Of a DNA stretch of 57,532 nt, positions 1-7,597 are shown piece by piece (position 1 is the stretch's first letter; each line of letters opens with the position of its first letter). This DNA is from Bacillota bacterium (GTDB lineage Bacteria > Bacillota > Clostridia > Peptostreptococcales > Anaerovoracaceae), in assembly GCA_016284575.1 (NCBI GenBank), contig JAEEPD010000041.1:1-57532 (forward strand), given 5' to 3'. Made by a program: the position numbers and the translations under genes. The notes beneath the pieces were generated by a model that was not told the origin of the DNA, searched no databases, and saw nothing but the letters and a program-made list of their open reading frames with translations.

Positions 1-327
1 ATGCTGATCACCATCGTAGATAAGAAAAAAGGCGAATTCTATGCCGACCTGCTGCAGTCCTTCGATGTCAACATGCAGATGATCGTTTCCGCTAAAGGAA
101 CAGCCGAAGCAAAAATGCTGGAATATCTGGGACTTTCGAACAGCGAAAAATCAGTCATCATAAGCATGGTAAGGGAGGACAGGCTGGAGGAGATCGAAGC
201 CGTACTTGAAAACAAATTCGCAACTGTAAAGGGAGGAAAGGGAGTTGCACTTTCCATTCCTATGTCGAGCATCATGGGTGCGGCCGCATTCGGCTTTCTC
301 AGCAACGAAGGGGGTTACGTAAAATGA
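1..327 (+). CDS. PII-like nitrogen-regulatory-type protein (first of pair), possibly 5'-partial
   Basis: A 108-residue reading frame begins with ATG at the first base of the window, so the true start could lie further left. The protein has the alternating strand/helix pattern of the PII/GlnB ferredoxin-like fold. It opens with a strand (ITIVDKKKGE), has a short AKGTAEA segment where PII proteins carry the T-loop, and ends with the GKGVALSIPM strand that resembles the GxGIAFxLP element of PII-like proteins. It lacks the long T-loop with a uridylylatable Tyr. Canonical PII trimers sense ATP/ADP/2-oxoglutarate and bind target proteins; here the ligand and partner are unknown. It overlaps the next PII-like gene by 4 bases (ATGA), implying translational coupling. 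Family assignment is fairly safe, function is not. Confidence 0.72.
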   Translation: MLITIVDKKKGEFYADLLQSFDVNMQMIVSAKGTAEAKMLEYLGLSNSEKSVIISMVREDRLEEIEAVLENKFATVKGGKGVALSIPMSSIMGAAAFGFLSNEGGYVK

Positions 328-653
328 AGGAATATCAGCATCAGTTAGTAATCTGCATAGTAAATGCGGGATACGCTCCCGTGGTAATGGATGCGGCGAA
401 AAAGGCGGGAGCCAGAGGCGGCACTATCATTCACGGAAGAGGTACGGCAAATAAAGAGGCTGAAAAACTATTTCAGATAGTAGTGCATCCGGACAAGGAA
501 CTTGTTATGATAGTAGTTGAGGATTCCATAAAGGATGCCGTTATGACGGCTGTTAATAAAGATGCCGGACTGGATACGGCAGGTCAGGGGATAGCTTTTT
601 CTCTGCCTGTGGACCGTACCATCGGTATCGGAGCAAAGGATCAGGAGGTTTGA
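324..653 (+). CDS. PII-like nitrogen-regulatory-type protein (second of pair)
   Basis: A 109-residue PII-superfamily protein. The first strand (HQLVICIVNAG) is followed by a helix, then GGTIIHGRGTAN at residues 33-44, which is typical of short-loop PII-like proteins, and by GQGIAFSLPVDR near residues 89-100. No uridylylation-type T-loop Tyr is present. The start ATG at 324 overlaps the stop of the previous PII-like gene, and the next gene starts 3 bases after its stop, behind an AGGAGG ribosome site that lies inside this gene's end. The two paralogues plus the downstream amidohydrolase therefore look like one translational unit. From family knowledge, tandem PII-like genes of this type often flank membrane permeases; none is visible, but it could lie left of the window. 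Confidence 0.78.
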   Translation: MKEYQHQLVICIVNAGYAPVVMDAAKKAGARGGTIIHGRGTANKEAEKLFQIVVHPDKELVMIVVEDSIKDAVMTAVNKDAGLDTAGQGIAFSLPVDRTIGIGAKDQEV

Positions 654-656
654 CCC

Positions 657-2588
657 ATGGACTACAAGCAGTTAATCATTGATGCCATCGACAGTAAAAA
701 GGACTATTACTGCGACCTGGCCATGAAGATACATGACCATCCCGAGACGGCCTTCAACGAGGTGAAGGCCGGCGAATGGCTGGCGGAGGCGCTCAGGGAG
801 AACGGCTTTGAGGTGGAGGTCGGCCTTTACGGCATGCCAACCTCCATAAGGGCCACCTGGGGCTCAGGCCATCCGGTGATCGGCCTGCTGGCGGAGTATG
901 ACGCCCTTCCAGGCCTTTCCCAGAAGCAGAGCGCCGTGCACGACCCCGTCATCGAGGGCGGTCCCGGCCACGGCTGCGGTCACAATCTGCTGGGAACGGC
1001 TACCCTGGCGGCAGCCCTTGGAATGAAGGCAGATCTTGAAGCCAGCGGTCTTCCCGGAACCATAGTCTTTTACGGATGTCCCGCTGAGGAGGTACTTACA
1101 GGCAAACCCTTCATGGCAAGGGGCGGCGCCTTCAAGGAGCTGGACCTGGCGCTGGCCTGGCACGGCGGCGGCGTCAACATGGTCCACTACGGCATTGCGG
1201 GAGGCATCAACAGTGCCATCTTCCATTACAAGGGCATTGCGGGTCACGCCTCCGGCGCCCCCTGGCTGGGCCGTTCGGCGCTTGATGCCTGCGAGCTTCT
1301 GAGCGTGGGCGCCAACTATCTGAGGGAGCACATTCCCGACAAGTGCCGCATCCACTATTCGTACATCGAGGCCGGCGAAGCCCCCAACATCATCCCAGAC
1401 AGAGCTTCCGTGTGGTATTACGTAAGAGGCTTAAGCCGCGAGCAGATAGACGACATCTACGGCAGGCTGGTGGAGACCGCGGAGGGCGCTGCGAAGATGA
1501 CCGGCACCCAGCTTACGGTCGAATTCCTCGGTGGCTGCTACAACACCCACTCCAACAAGGTGGTCTCCGAGCTGCTCTACGACGTGCTGAAGGAGCTTCC
1601 GCCCATCGAATACAGCGAAGAAGAGCGGGAAATGGCCACTGCGCTGGCTAAGACCTCCCCCAGATATAAGGGCGAGGATCCCCTGCCCACCGGAGTCTTT
1701 CCAAATACCTGGTACGAGAGCTCCGGCTCCTTCGATCTTGGAGACGTGCAGCATATCTGCCCCTGCGGTCTGGTCACCACCCTCACCTGGCCCATGGTCC
1801 TGGGCAACCACAACTGGCAGGCCACCTGCTGCACAGGAAACGGCATAGGCCTGAAGGGCATGATACAGGGCGCCAAAGCCATGGCCATCGCAGCCGGCAG
1901 AGCCTTCCGTGAGCCTGAGATCATAAAGGCCGCCTGGGAGGAGTTCGACAAGGTCATCGGAAAGTACAGCTACAAATGCCCCATCCCGGATGATGTACCC
2001 GTCCCCCAGCCCGTCTATGACGAAAAGTCTGAGCAGGATGGGAAGGCCCCGAAGCAGAAGAAGGAGGCCCGCAGCTTCCTTAAGCTGGCGGAGGACCGCT
2101 ATTCCGTAAGGAAGTTCGCCGACAGGCCTGTGGAGCAGGAAAAGATCGACGCCATCCTCCGGGCTGCCCAGGTGGCTCCCACCGCAGCCAACTATCAGCC
2201 CCAGAAGATCCTGGTGATAAGGGCTCCGGAGGGTATAGAAAAGCTCAGAGGCTGCACCAGGTACACCTTCAACGCTCCGCTGTTCTTCCTCACCTGCATC
2301 GACCACGACCAGGTTTGGGTCCGCGGTCAGGATCTTAAGGACGGCGCGGATGTGGACGCTGCCATAGTTCACACTCATATGATGCTGGCAGCTGAGGATC
2401 TGGGTCTTGGATCCACCTGGGTGGGCTCCTTCGACCCCGCGAAGATCAGAGCGGCCTTCAATATCCCGGAGGATATCGAGCCCATCGCCCTGCTGCCTGT
2501 GGGCTATCCCGCAGACGACGCTGAGCCCTCCCCCCTGCACAGCAAAAACAAGCCCATCAAAGAGCTTGTGGTGTACGATTCTTTTTAA
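657..2588 (+). CDS. M20-family amidohydrolase fused to a C-terminal nitroreductase domain
   Basis: 643 residues. Residues 1 to about 445 form an M20 amidohydrolase of the AbgB (p-aminobenzoyl-glutamate hydrolase B) type: HDHPETAF near the N terminus, LLAEYDALPG, the metal-site motif GHGCGHN, GCPAEE, and AWHGGG. These enzymes use a dinuclear metal site to hydrolyse amide bonds of N-acylated amino acids. A charged, Pro/Lys-rich linker (about 445-472) leads to a nitroreductase-family FMN domain (about 473-643) with RYSVRKF, APTAANYQPQ, GLGSTWVG and LPVGYP. Each domain is usually a separate protein. No stop or frameshift separates them. The start ATG has a strong AGGAGG 9 bases upstream. The context (two PII-like genes, then a terminator) suggests nitrogen-related amide catabolism, but the substrate and the link to redox chemistry are inference. 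Confidence 0.85.
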   Translation: MDYKQLIIDAIDSKKDYYCDLAMKIHDHPETAFNEVKAGEWLAEALRENGFEVEVGLYGMPTSIRATWGSGHPVIGLLAEYDALPGLSQKQSAVHDPVIEGGPGHGCGHNLLGTATLAAALGMKADLEASGLPGTIVFYGCPAEEVLTGKPFMARGGAFKELDLALAWHGGGVNMVHYGIAGGINSAIFHYKGIAGHASGAPWLGRSALDACELLSVGANYLREHIPDKCRIHYSYIEAGEAPNIIPDRASVWYYVRGLSREQIDDIYGRLVETAEGAAKMTGTQLTVEFLGGCYNTHSNKVVSELLYDVLKELPPIEYSEEEREMATALAKTSPRYKGEDPLPTGVFPNTWYESSGSFDLGDVQHICPCGLVTTLTWPMVLGNHNWQATCCTGNGIGLKGMIQGAKAMAIAAGRAFREPEIIKAAWEEFDKVIGKYSYKCPIPDDVPVPQPVYDEKSEQDGKAPKQKKEARSFLKLAEDRYSVRKFADRPVEQEKIDAILRAAQVAPTAANYQPQKILVIRAPEGIEKLRGCTRYTFNAPLFFLTCIDHDQVWVRGQDLKDGADVDAAIVHTHMMLAAEDLGLGSTWVGSFDPAKIRAAFNIPEDIEPIALLPVGYPADDAEPSPLHSKNKPIKELVVYDSF

Positions 2589-2599
2589 AATATTAAATC

Positions 2600-2632
2600 G
2601 AGGAGCGTGGGTTCGAGTCCCACGCTCCTTTT
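2600..2632 (+). terminator. Intrinsic terminator shaped like a tRNA acceptor/T-arm minihelix
   Basis: The left arm 2600-2611 pairs with 2619-2630, giving eleven Watson-Crick pairs plus an outer G-U. The 7-base loop TTCGAGT is at 2612-2618 and a T-run at 2629-2632 follows, which is a good Rho-independent terminator 12 bases after the amidohydrolase stop. The inner five pairs plus the loop are a canonical tRNA T-arm, almost identical to the T-arm of the tRNA-Ser at 5658-5745. The outer seven pairs correspond in length to an acceptor stem. Confidence 0.8.
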
Positions 2633-2634
2633 GT

Positions 2635-4110
2635 CTACAGAAGGCTCAGCAGCCTTTCCATCACTATATTGGTCTTGTCCAGCCCTTCCGGGGTGAAGGC
2701 TATCCGGGAGGGCTTTTTGGTGCCGGCGGATGGGGCTGAAGCAGGGGCTTCTGAAACATTTTTAAGCAGTCCTTCGCTGAAAAGCTCCGTCAGCACCGGC
2801 GTGAAGTCGCTTTCAAATTCTGTACCAAAGAGCCTGCGATAGAGCTCCGTGTCCAGTCCCTCGATCAGCCTGAGCTGGGTGAAGATAAAATCCCCTTTCA
2901 GCTCGTTTTCATCCTCGGTCGATATATTTCTCAGAAGCTGCTCAAAAAGCTCTCTGCGAGCCGCTGAGAGGCTCTGAGAGGCATCTGAAGAGCCCTTGCT
3001 CCCTGAAGCGGCTCCATCGGCGTTTTGCTTTGCGGCAGCAGCCTGCACAGCGGTTTCATCGCTGCCTCGCTTTGCAGCGGCTCTGGCTGCATTCCATCTT
3101 GCCTCTGCCGCCAGCTTCGCAGAGGCGCGCTCCTCCGCCTCCTCGAAAAACTCCCAGGCCTCAAAGCGCTTATTATCCATAAAGGAGTGGGCGGCGAGGC
3201 CAAGGCCCAGGTACTCCTCCATATTCCAGTATTTCAGATTGTGACGGCACTCAAAGCCGGGCTTTGCGGCGTTGCTCACCTCGTAGTGGTCATAGCCGGC
3301 AGCCTTTATCAGCTCCAGCCCACGGTGATACATCTCCCTGTTCTCCTCCCAGGAGGGAAGCTCCAGCCTGCCCTCCCGGTAGTCCCGATAGAAGGGCGTC
3401 CCCTCCTCCAGCTGAAGGCTGTAAAAAGAGAGGTGCTCCGGCTCCCAGTCCAGGACCCGCTTAAGGCTGTCCAGCCAGCTGGCGGCAGTCTGCCCCGGGA
3501 CACCCATCATAAGATCGATGTTGATGTTGTCAAAATGGCGGCGGGCCAGTCTGAAGCTGCGCTCAGCCTCCTTTGCATCGTGGATGCGGCCCATGATCTT
3601 CAGGACCTTGTCGTCCAGGCTCTGGACTCCGAGGCTGATGCGGTTGAAATACGCCAGCCTGTAGGCCCTCAGCTTTTCGTCGGTTAGGGTGCCGGGGTTG
3701 GCCTCCAGACTGATCTCAGCCCCCGGGACAACGTTGAAAAGGCAGCATACCGCATCCAGCTGGCGGCAGATAAAGTCCGGGTCCACGGCGCTTGGTGTGC
3801 CGCCTCCAAAGAATATGCTATCCACCTCGTAGCTTCCGCTGCAGCTGACCTTGTCCCAGTTCATGTATATCTCCGAAAGGGCCTTTGTCTCCAGCTCCAG
3901 TGTTCGGAAGTAAGGAGCTGTTTCTGCGGGATTTTTGGGGCAGTAGGCCGAGGTTCCTTCGGCGGGCTCGAAGGCCGCCGCGCTGCATGAATCAGGCTCT
4001 GCGCCGGCCTGAGGTCCTATGGGGTAGCTCACAAAGTCGCAGTAATTGCACTTCCTGACGCAAAAGGGTATATGTACATATATTCCAAGCTTTTTCGGGC
4101 TATTTTTCAT
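2635..4110 (-). CDS. hemW: HemW-like radical SAM heme chaperone (coproporphyrinogen oxidase-like)
   Basis: The start is placed at the ATG at 4110 (MKNSPKKLGIYVHIPFC), not at a longer frame to 4203 whose extra N terminus is Arg/Lys-rich and lies inside the upstream gene. The radical SAM cluster motif is C17-VRK-C21-NY-C24, preceded by YVHIPFC. FFGGGTPS and EANPGT follow, as do the HemW-typical ISLGVQS and a C-terminal winged-helix region. HemW binds heme and delivers it to membrane haem proteins; it is not a true HemN oxidase. The protein is about 491 residues against roughly 380 usual. The excess lies in an insert after the cysteine motif (about 33-65) and an Ala/Ser/Lys-rich insert of about 70 residues in the C-terminal third. 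It overlaps the CCA-enzyme gene by 11 bases, so the two are co-transcribed. Confidence 0.9.
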   Translation of the reverse strand: MKNSPKKLGIYVHIPFCVRKCNYCDFVSYPIGPQAGAEPDSCSAAAFEPAEGTSAYCPKNPAETAPYFRTLELETKALSEIYMNWDKVSCSGSYEVDSIFFGGGTPSAVDPDFICRQLDAVCCLFNVVPGAEISLEANPGTLTDEKLRAYRLAYFNRISLGVQSLDDKVLKIMGRIHDAKEAERSFRLARRHFDNINIDLMMGVPGQTAASWLDSLKRVLDWEPEHLSFYSLQLEEGTPFYRDYREGRLELPSWEENREMYHRGLELIKAAGYDHYEVSNAAKPGFECRHNLKYWNMEEYLGLGLAAHSFMDNKRFEAWEFFEEAEERASAKLAAEARWNAARAAAKRGSDETAVQAAAAKQNADGAASGSKGSSDASQSLSAARRELFEQLLRNISTEDENELKGDFIFTQLRLIEGLDTELYRRLFGTEFESDFTPVLTELFSEGLLKNVSEAPASAPSAGTKKPSRIAFTPEGLDKTNIVMERLLSLL

Positions 4111-5527
4111 GTCTTTCGCCCCCTTCCTGCTCCTTTTTCGCAGCCTCTGCGGCCTTATGCGCGGCAGCAGCCGACGCAGTCTTTTTCCTAAGTGTCCTTG
4201 CAAAAGCCAGCGTCTGCTTAAGTGCCGACTCCTTCTCGATTCCAGCCAGCCGCAGCTTGTGGGCGTGCTCCAGGATCTCCGTAAAATCCTCTCCCGGTTC
4301 GAGTCCGGCCGCGATCAGGTCACGCCCCTGAACGAAGGGCTTTTCCATCAGCTCCCTGTATGCAGCCAGCCTCTCAAAGAGGAAAGCGCTGTCACCGCTG
4401 AATTCCTCCGTGCCGGACAGCACGGGCTTGTCGCACATGGCAAAGTACACCAGGTCCTCCGGCTCCTGAGCCTCGTCGAACAGCTTGTTGGTGGACTTAA
4501 GGGGCGGCTTGCTGTAGGCCGCAACATTGGGCCTCATGTGAAGAGGCACCATGTTCAGCACGTAGGCCTTGACAGATTTGTCGTGGACGATGCGGTCCAG
4601 GAAGGCCCTTATGACAGGCTCTCCCATGGTCTCGTGGCCATAGGCGTGGATGCGTCCGTTGACAACCTCCGTGGTGACTATCTTGCCGAAATCGTGGGTC
4701 AGAGCCAGCAGCATAAAGCTGTAGGGATCGGATACCTTCTCGCGGTACAGGGCAGCCCTGTCCAGCACCTCCATGCTGTGGACCCACACATCGCCCTCCG
4801 GGTGGAAAAGCGGATCCTGCTCCACGCCTATAAGGGAACGGACCTCCGAAAACCAGGTCTCCAGCTGATCCATCTCCCGCAGCACCTCAAAAAAAACGGA
4901 GGGCTTTCCTGCCTTCAGCATGGCCTTTTTATATTCAGCCTCCACCCGCTCGCTGCTGAGGGTGGACAGGTCTATGGTTTTGCAGAGGGCTATGGTCTCC
5001 GGCGCCACAGAAAAGCCGAATCTTGCGGCAAACTGGGCTGCCCGCAGCACCCTCAGAGGATCCTCTGCGAAATGCTCGTCGTCCACATGGCGAAGGATGC
5101 CGTTCTTAAGATCCTCCTGACCTCCGAAAAAGTCCAGGATCTCCCCGGTCAGCACATCCTCCATAAGGGCGTTGACGGTAAAATCCCTGCGCCGCGCGGC
5201 CTCCAAGGGTCCGATGAAGGGGTCCACAAAAACTTCAAAGTCCCTGTGACCCATTCCTGTAGCTTTTTCTTTTCTTGGCAGGGCGATGTCGATGTCATGG
5301 CCCTTGAGCGAGTAGATGCCAAAGGATGATCCGATGGATATGGGCTCGCCAAGTGTTTTAAGCAGTTCAAAAAGCGTCTCCGGTGCCAGGCCGTGGACCT
5401 CGATGTCCACATCGGGTATGCCCTCCTGAGCTCCCCGCAGACGGTCCCGGACGCAGCCGCCCACGTAGTAAGCCCTGCCTCCCTGCTCCGCTGCTTTACG
5501 TGCTATTTTTACAGCCAGATCATCCAT
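4100..5527 (-). CDS. CCA tRNA nucleotidyltransferase with HD domain
   Basis: The start is set at the ATG at 5527 (MDDLAVKIARK) because an AAAGGAG site sits just upstream; a longer frame to 5554 lacks one. The head domain has the class II signature GGCVRD (residues 23-28) and the catalytic carboxylates D39/D41 in PDVDIEV. RRRDFTVNALMED and EDPLRVLRAAQFAARFGF, the RNA-binding/neck motifs, follow. A central HD phosphohydrolase motif (THDFGK) is present, as in the longer bacterial enzymes. The C-terminal 30 residues are Ala/Glu/Lys-rich. The enzyme adds or repairs the 3' CCA of tRNAs. It is followed directly by hemW. A poly(A) polymerase role cannot be excluded from sequence alone, but CCA addition is the default for a Gram-positive genome. 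Confidence 0.9.
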   Translation of the reverse strand: MDDLAVKIARKAAEQGGRAYYVGGCVRDRLRGAQEGIPDVDIEVHGLAPETLFELLKTLGEPISIGSSFGIYSLKGHDIDIALPRKEKATGMGHRDFEVFVDPFIGPLEAARRRDFTVNALMEDVLTGEILDFFGGQEDLKNGILRHVDDEHFAEDPLRVLRAAQFAARFGFSVAPETIALCKTIDLSTLSSERVEAEYKKAMLKAGKPSVFFEVLREMDQLETWFSEVRSLIGVEQDPLFHPEGDVWVHSMEVLDRAALYREKVSDPYSFMLLALTHDFGKIVTTEVVNGRIHAYGHETMGEPVIRAFLDRIVHDKSVKAYVLNMVPLHMRPNVAAYSKPPLKSTNKLFDEAQEPEDLVYFAMCDKPVLSGTEEFSGDSAFLFERLAAYRELMEKPFVQGRDLIAAGLEPGEDFTEILEHAHKLRLAGIEKESALKQTLAFARTLRKKTASAAAAHKAAEAAKKEQEGGERHEK

Positions 5528-5657
5528 AACGCCCTTCTCCTTTACTCTATACATTATGCTTTCTAAATGCTCAAAAATCCATAAAATTCTGCTTGATTTT
5601 TAGTTTGCGGTATTGTATAGTAATAAAGCTTGTTCATAAGACATACAAACTTAGCAC

Positions 5658-5745
5658 GGAGAGTTGACCGAGTGGCTAAGGAGCTCGCCTGGAAAGCGAG
5701 TAAGGCTGAAAGGCCCCGTGGGTTCGAGTCCCATGCTCTCCGCCA
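5658..5745 (+). tRNA. tRNA-Ser (anticodon GGA)
   Basis: The acceptor arm 5658-5664 (GGAGAGT) pairs with 5735-5741 (GCTCTCC). The anticodon stem 5684-5688/5696-5700 encloses loop CTGGAAA with anticodon GGA at 5691-5693. A long class II variable arm and a T-arm with loop TTCGAGT follow. The discriminator is G5742 and CCA is encoded at 5743-5745. The long variable arm and the anticodon make the Ser assignment secure. Confidence 0.97.
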
Positions 5746-5750
5746 TCAAA

Positions 5751-5780
5751 AAGGATCTGCATTCAGCAGGTCCTTTCTTG
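5751..5780 (+). terminator. Terminator after tRNA-Ser
   Basis: Arms 5751-5760 and 5766-5775 form ten pairs (one G-U) around the loop ATTCA. The run TTTCTT follows. It lies 5 bases after the encoded CCA of tRNA-Ser. Confidence 0.8.
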
Positions 5781-5790
5781 TTATTGTCAC

Positions 5791-5824
5791 AATAAAAAAG
5801 CATGGGAGCTGCGTCCCACGCTTT
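5791..5824 (-). terminator. Terminator of the YczE-type membrane protein gene
   Basis: On the minus strand, arms 5824-5814 and 5807-5797 form eleven pairs (one G-U wobble that would be A-C on the plus strand, so the minus orientation is favoured). A T-run follows at 5796-5791. It lies 12 bases after the stop of the gene at 5836-6513. Confidence 0.8.
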
Positions 5825-5835
5825 CAGGTTCTGCT

Positions 5836-6513
5836 TTATCCGAATATCACCTTTATGGACTCCTGCAGTCTCTGGTGTCTGACTGAGGTGGCGTCAAAAT
5901 TCATGATCCTGAAGATCGTCTGAAGTATGGGGCCGGAGGCGAAGGCACATATCAGGGTGCCGATGCCCACGGGACCTCCCAGAAGCCAGCCGATGAGAGT
6001 GGCTGAGCTGAGAAGAGCAATGCTTACAGCTCCGATAGGAATGCGCTTCACCCTTTTTGCCAGCCCAAGAAGCAGGGAATCCCTTGGGCCGCAGCCAAGG
6101 GAGGCCAGCATGTAGGTGTACTGGGTGAAGGCTACGATAACAAGGCCCACCAGCATCAAAGGAATACCCACCACTGCAGACCTGCAGGCAGGCACCAGGC
6201 GGAGCCAGTTGAAAAAGTCCACGGACTTGCCCACCACCACCGCGTCGATAAACATTGCTATGCCTATGGGCTCCTTCATCAGAATGTCGATGACAAGTAT
6301 GGTCAGCGAAACGGCTATGGCAGCATTGCCGTAAAGTATTCCAAGAGACTTGGAAATGCCAAGATTCAGCACGTCCCAGGGGGCTGCCCCAAGATTCGCC
6401 TGTATTGTCAGATAGATGCCAAAGCCATTCACAAAAAGGCTCACGGCTGCCAGAAGCATATTAAATATAATAGAGCCTATGCTGCTGTTTCCGCGTAAAT
6501 TACCGAGCTTCAT
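5836..6513 (-). CDS. YczE/YyaS/YitT-type integral membrane protein
   Basis: 225 residues with about five to six hydrophobic segments (roughly residues 13-40, 47-75, 78-100, 112-135, 158-180, 180-200). The family-typical LGAAPWDVLNLG after the first segment and GCGPRDSLLLGL later form a pseudo-repeat with a conserved Asp. GPVGIGTLICAFASGP lies near the C terminus. Proteins of this family are of unknown transport function; in Bacillus, YczE influences lipopeptide production. It is a monocistronic gene between tRNA-Ser and the esterase operon, with its own extended -10 promoter and its own terminator. Confidence 0.75.
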   Translation of the reverse strand: MKLGNLRGNSSIGSIIFNMLLAAVSLFVNGFGIYLTIQANLGAAPWDVLNLGISKSLGILYGNAAIAVSLTILVIDILMKEPIGIAMFIDAVVVGKSVDFFNWLRLVPACRSAVVGIPLMLVGLVIVAFTQYTYMLASLGCGPRDSLLLGLAKRVKRIPIGAVSIALLSSATLIGWLLGGPVGIGTLICAFASGPILQTIFRIMNFDATSVRHQRLQESIKVIFG

Positions 6514-6575
6514 ATAGATCTCCAGCTTTCTTAATCGATAGGCGCCCCGCTATAGTGCACTGAAGCGCTTTAAGC

Positions 6576-6584
6576 ATTATAGCA
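6576..6584 (-). promoter_or_regulatory. Extended -10 promoter of the YczE-type gene
   Basis: The minus strand reads TGC directly followed by TATAAT, a perfect extended -10. It lies 63 bases upstream of the start codon at 6513. No good -35 hexamer is seen. Confidence 0.5.
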
Positions 6585-6637
6585 CCTGATCTGAAATAGT
6601 ATAGTCCCTTCTTTAAATAATACGGCAGTTTTTCTCC

Positions 6638-6666
6638 TTTACTGAGCGTCCATTTTTTCGTATACT
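6638..6666 (+). promoter_or_regulatory. Promoter of the esterase-moxR operon
   Basis: TTTACT at 6638-6643, a 17-base spacer, then TATACT at 6661-6666. The start codon at 6712 follows an AAGGAGG site at about 6699-6705. Confidence 0.55.
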
Positions 6667-6711
6667 AAAGCAAAGGACATTAACAATATACTTATCGTAA
6701 AGGAGGACAGC

Positions 6712-7584
6712 ATGGCTCTTGTAACAATGGATGTTCAGAGCGTTTTTCTGAACGGAAACACTGAGATAACCGTTATCCTGCCGGACATTCCCTGGAGCGC
6801 AAAGCCCGCCGAATTCTACGGCAGCGGCAAAAAATACCCGGTGCTCTGGCTGCTCCACGGCACCTTCGGCGACCACACGGACTGGATACGCAAATCCAAT
6901 ATAGAGGTCTACGCCTGCGAGCGGGACTGCATCGTGGTGATGATGTCCGCCCTCAACACGGTATATGACGACTGGCCGGATTTCTGCATGGGCTTTGACA
7001 ATTTCCGCTTCATTACAGAGGAGCTGATGCCCCTGATCCACAACTGGTTCCCCGCATCAGACAAGCGGGAGGATAACTTCATTGCAGGCCTTTCCATGGG
7101 CGGCCGGGGCACCATGAAGATATCCCTCGAAAGGCCTGAGCTCTTCGGCGGAGCCGCTTCCCTGTCCTCCGTCCCCATGGAGATGGACAGCGACATCGAG
7201 CAGCTGACAAAGCTCTTCAACACTCCGAAGGAGGAGCTGGAGGAAGGCCCCATGAACGAAAGGCGCACCTGGAACGACATGCACCGCGCAGGCTCTGTGG
7301 AGGCCTATGTGAACGGCAGGGACAACACCTGGCGTCACCTTAAGGAGAGAGCCGAGGACGGCACCATAGTACCCAAATACTTCTTCTCCATAGGCACCGA
7401 GGACGGAGCCTATGTGGACGGAAGATACGATAAATTCAGGGAATACGCCAAAACCCTTGGCATAAACGCGGTGTTCACTGAGGGCCCCGGACGCCACGAG
7501 TGGCGGGTCTGGGACAGGGACATCGAAAAGGCTCTGGACTACTTCGGCATTGGAAAGGACAAAAAGGGTGGAAATCCCTTCTGA
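6712..7584 (+). CDS. Esterase-D/EstA-type alpha/beta hydrolase
   Basis: 290 residues of the PF00756-type esterase family (S-formylglutathione hydrolase, tributyrin esterase and feruloyl/acetyl-xylan esterase relatives). LLHGTFGDHTDW near residues 43-54 is the oxyanion region. The nucleophile elbow GLSMGG carries Ser128. Asp231 (GTEDG) and His262 (GRHEW) complete the likely triad. There is no signal peptide, so it is cytoplasmic. The start is supported by a near-consensus AAGGAGG. It is separated from moxR by only 13 bases and shares its strand and promoter, so it is probably co-transcribed with the MoxR/DUF58/transglutaminase set, which is not a usual partner. The substrate is not inferable. 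Confidence 0.85.
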   Translation: MALVTMDVQSVFLNGNTEITVILPDIPWSAKPAEFYGSGKKYPVLWLLHGTFGDHTDWIRKSNIEVYACERDCIVVMMSALNTVYDDWPDFCMGFDNFRFITEELMPLIHNWFPASDKREDNFIAGLSMGGRGTMKISLERPELFGGAASLSSVPMEMDSDIEQLTKLFNTPKEELEEGPMNERRTWNDMHRAGSVEAYVNGRDNTWRHLKERAEDGTIVPKYFFSIGTEDGAYVDGRYDKFREYAKTLGINAVFTEGPGRHEWRVWDRDIEKALDYFGIGKDKKGGNPF

Positions 7585-7597
7585 TAAAGGAAAAGCA

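Noticed and set aside
1431..2540. Long minus-strand open frame opposite the amidohydrolase
   Set aside because: It is a shadow of the GC-rich plus-strand gene; its product has no recognisable domain and no ribosome site. The same holds for the long plus-strand frames opposite 13181-16470, 32410-35478 and 28358-29797.
4111..4203. Longer N terminus for HemW
   Set aside because: The extra residues are Arg/Lys-rich, lie inside the CCA-enzyme gene, and the family starts near the ATG at 4110.
2601..5745. tRNA-Ser T-arm copy at 2605-2628 and the tRNA-Ser 3' end as direct repeats of an integrated element
   Set aside because: An element inserted in the tRNA 3' end should lie to its right with the fragment on that side; here the fragment lies left, and the enclosed genes are the core genes hemW and the CCA enzyme. 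No integrase is present.
5797..5824. Hairpin with GTGGGA/TCCCAT as a second tRNA-Ser remnant
   Set aside because: The loop is not a T-loop and the likeness is limited to the GGGA/TCCC arms; it is explained as the terminator of the gene at 5836.
7550..7597. TTG start giving MoxR 16 extra residues
   Set aside because: It runs inside the esterase gene, and the ATG at 7598 has a proper ribosome site.
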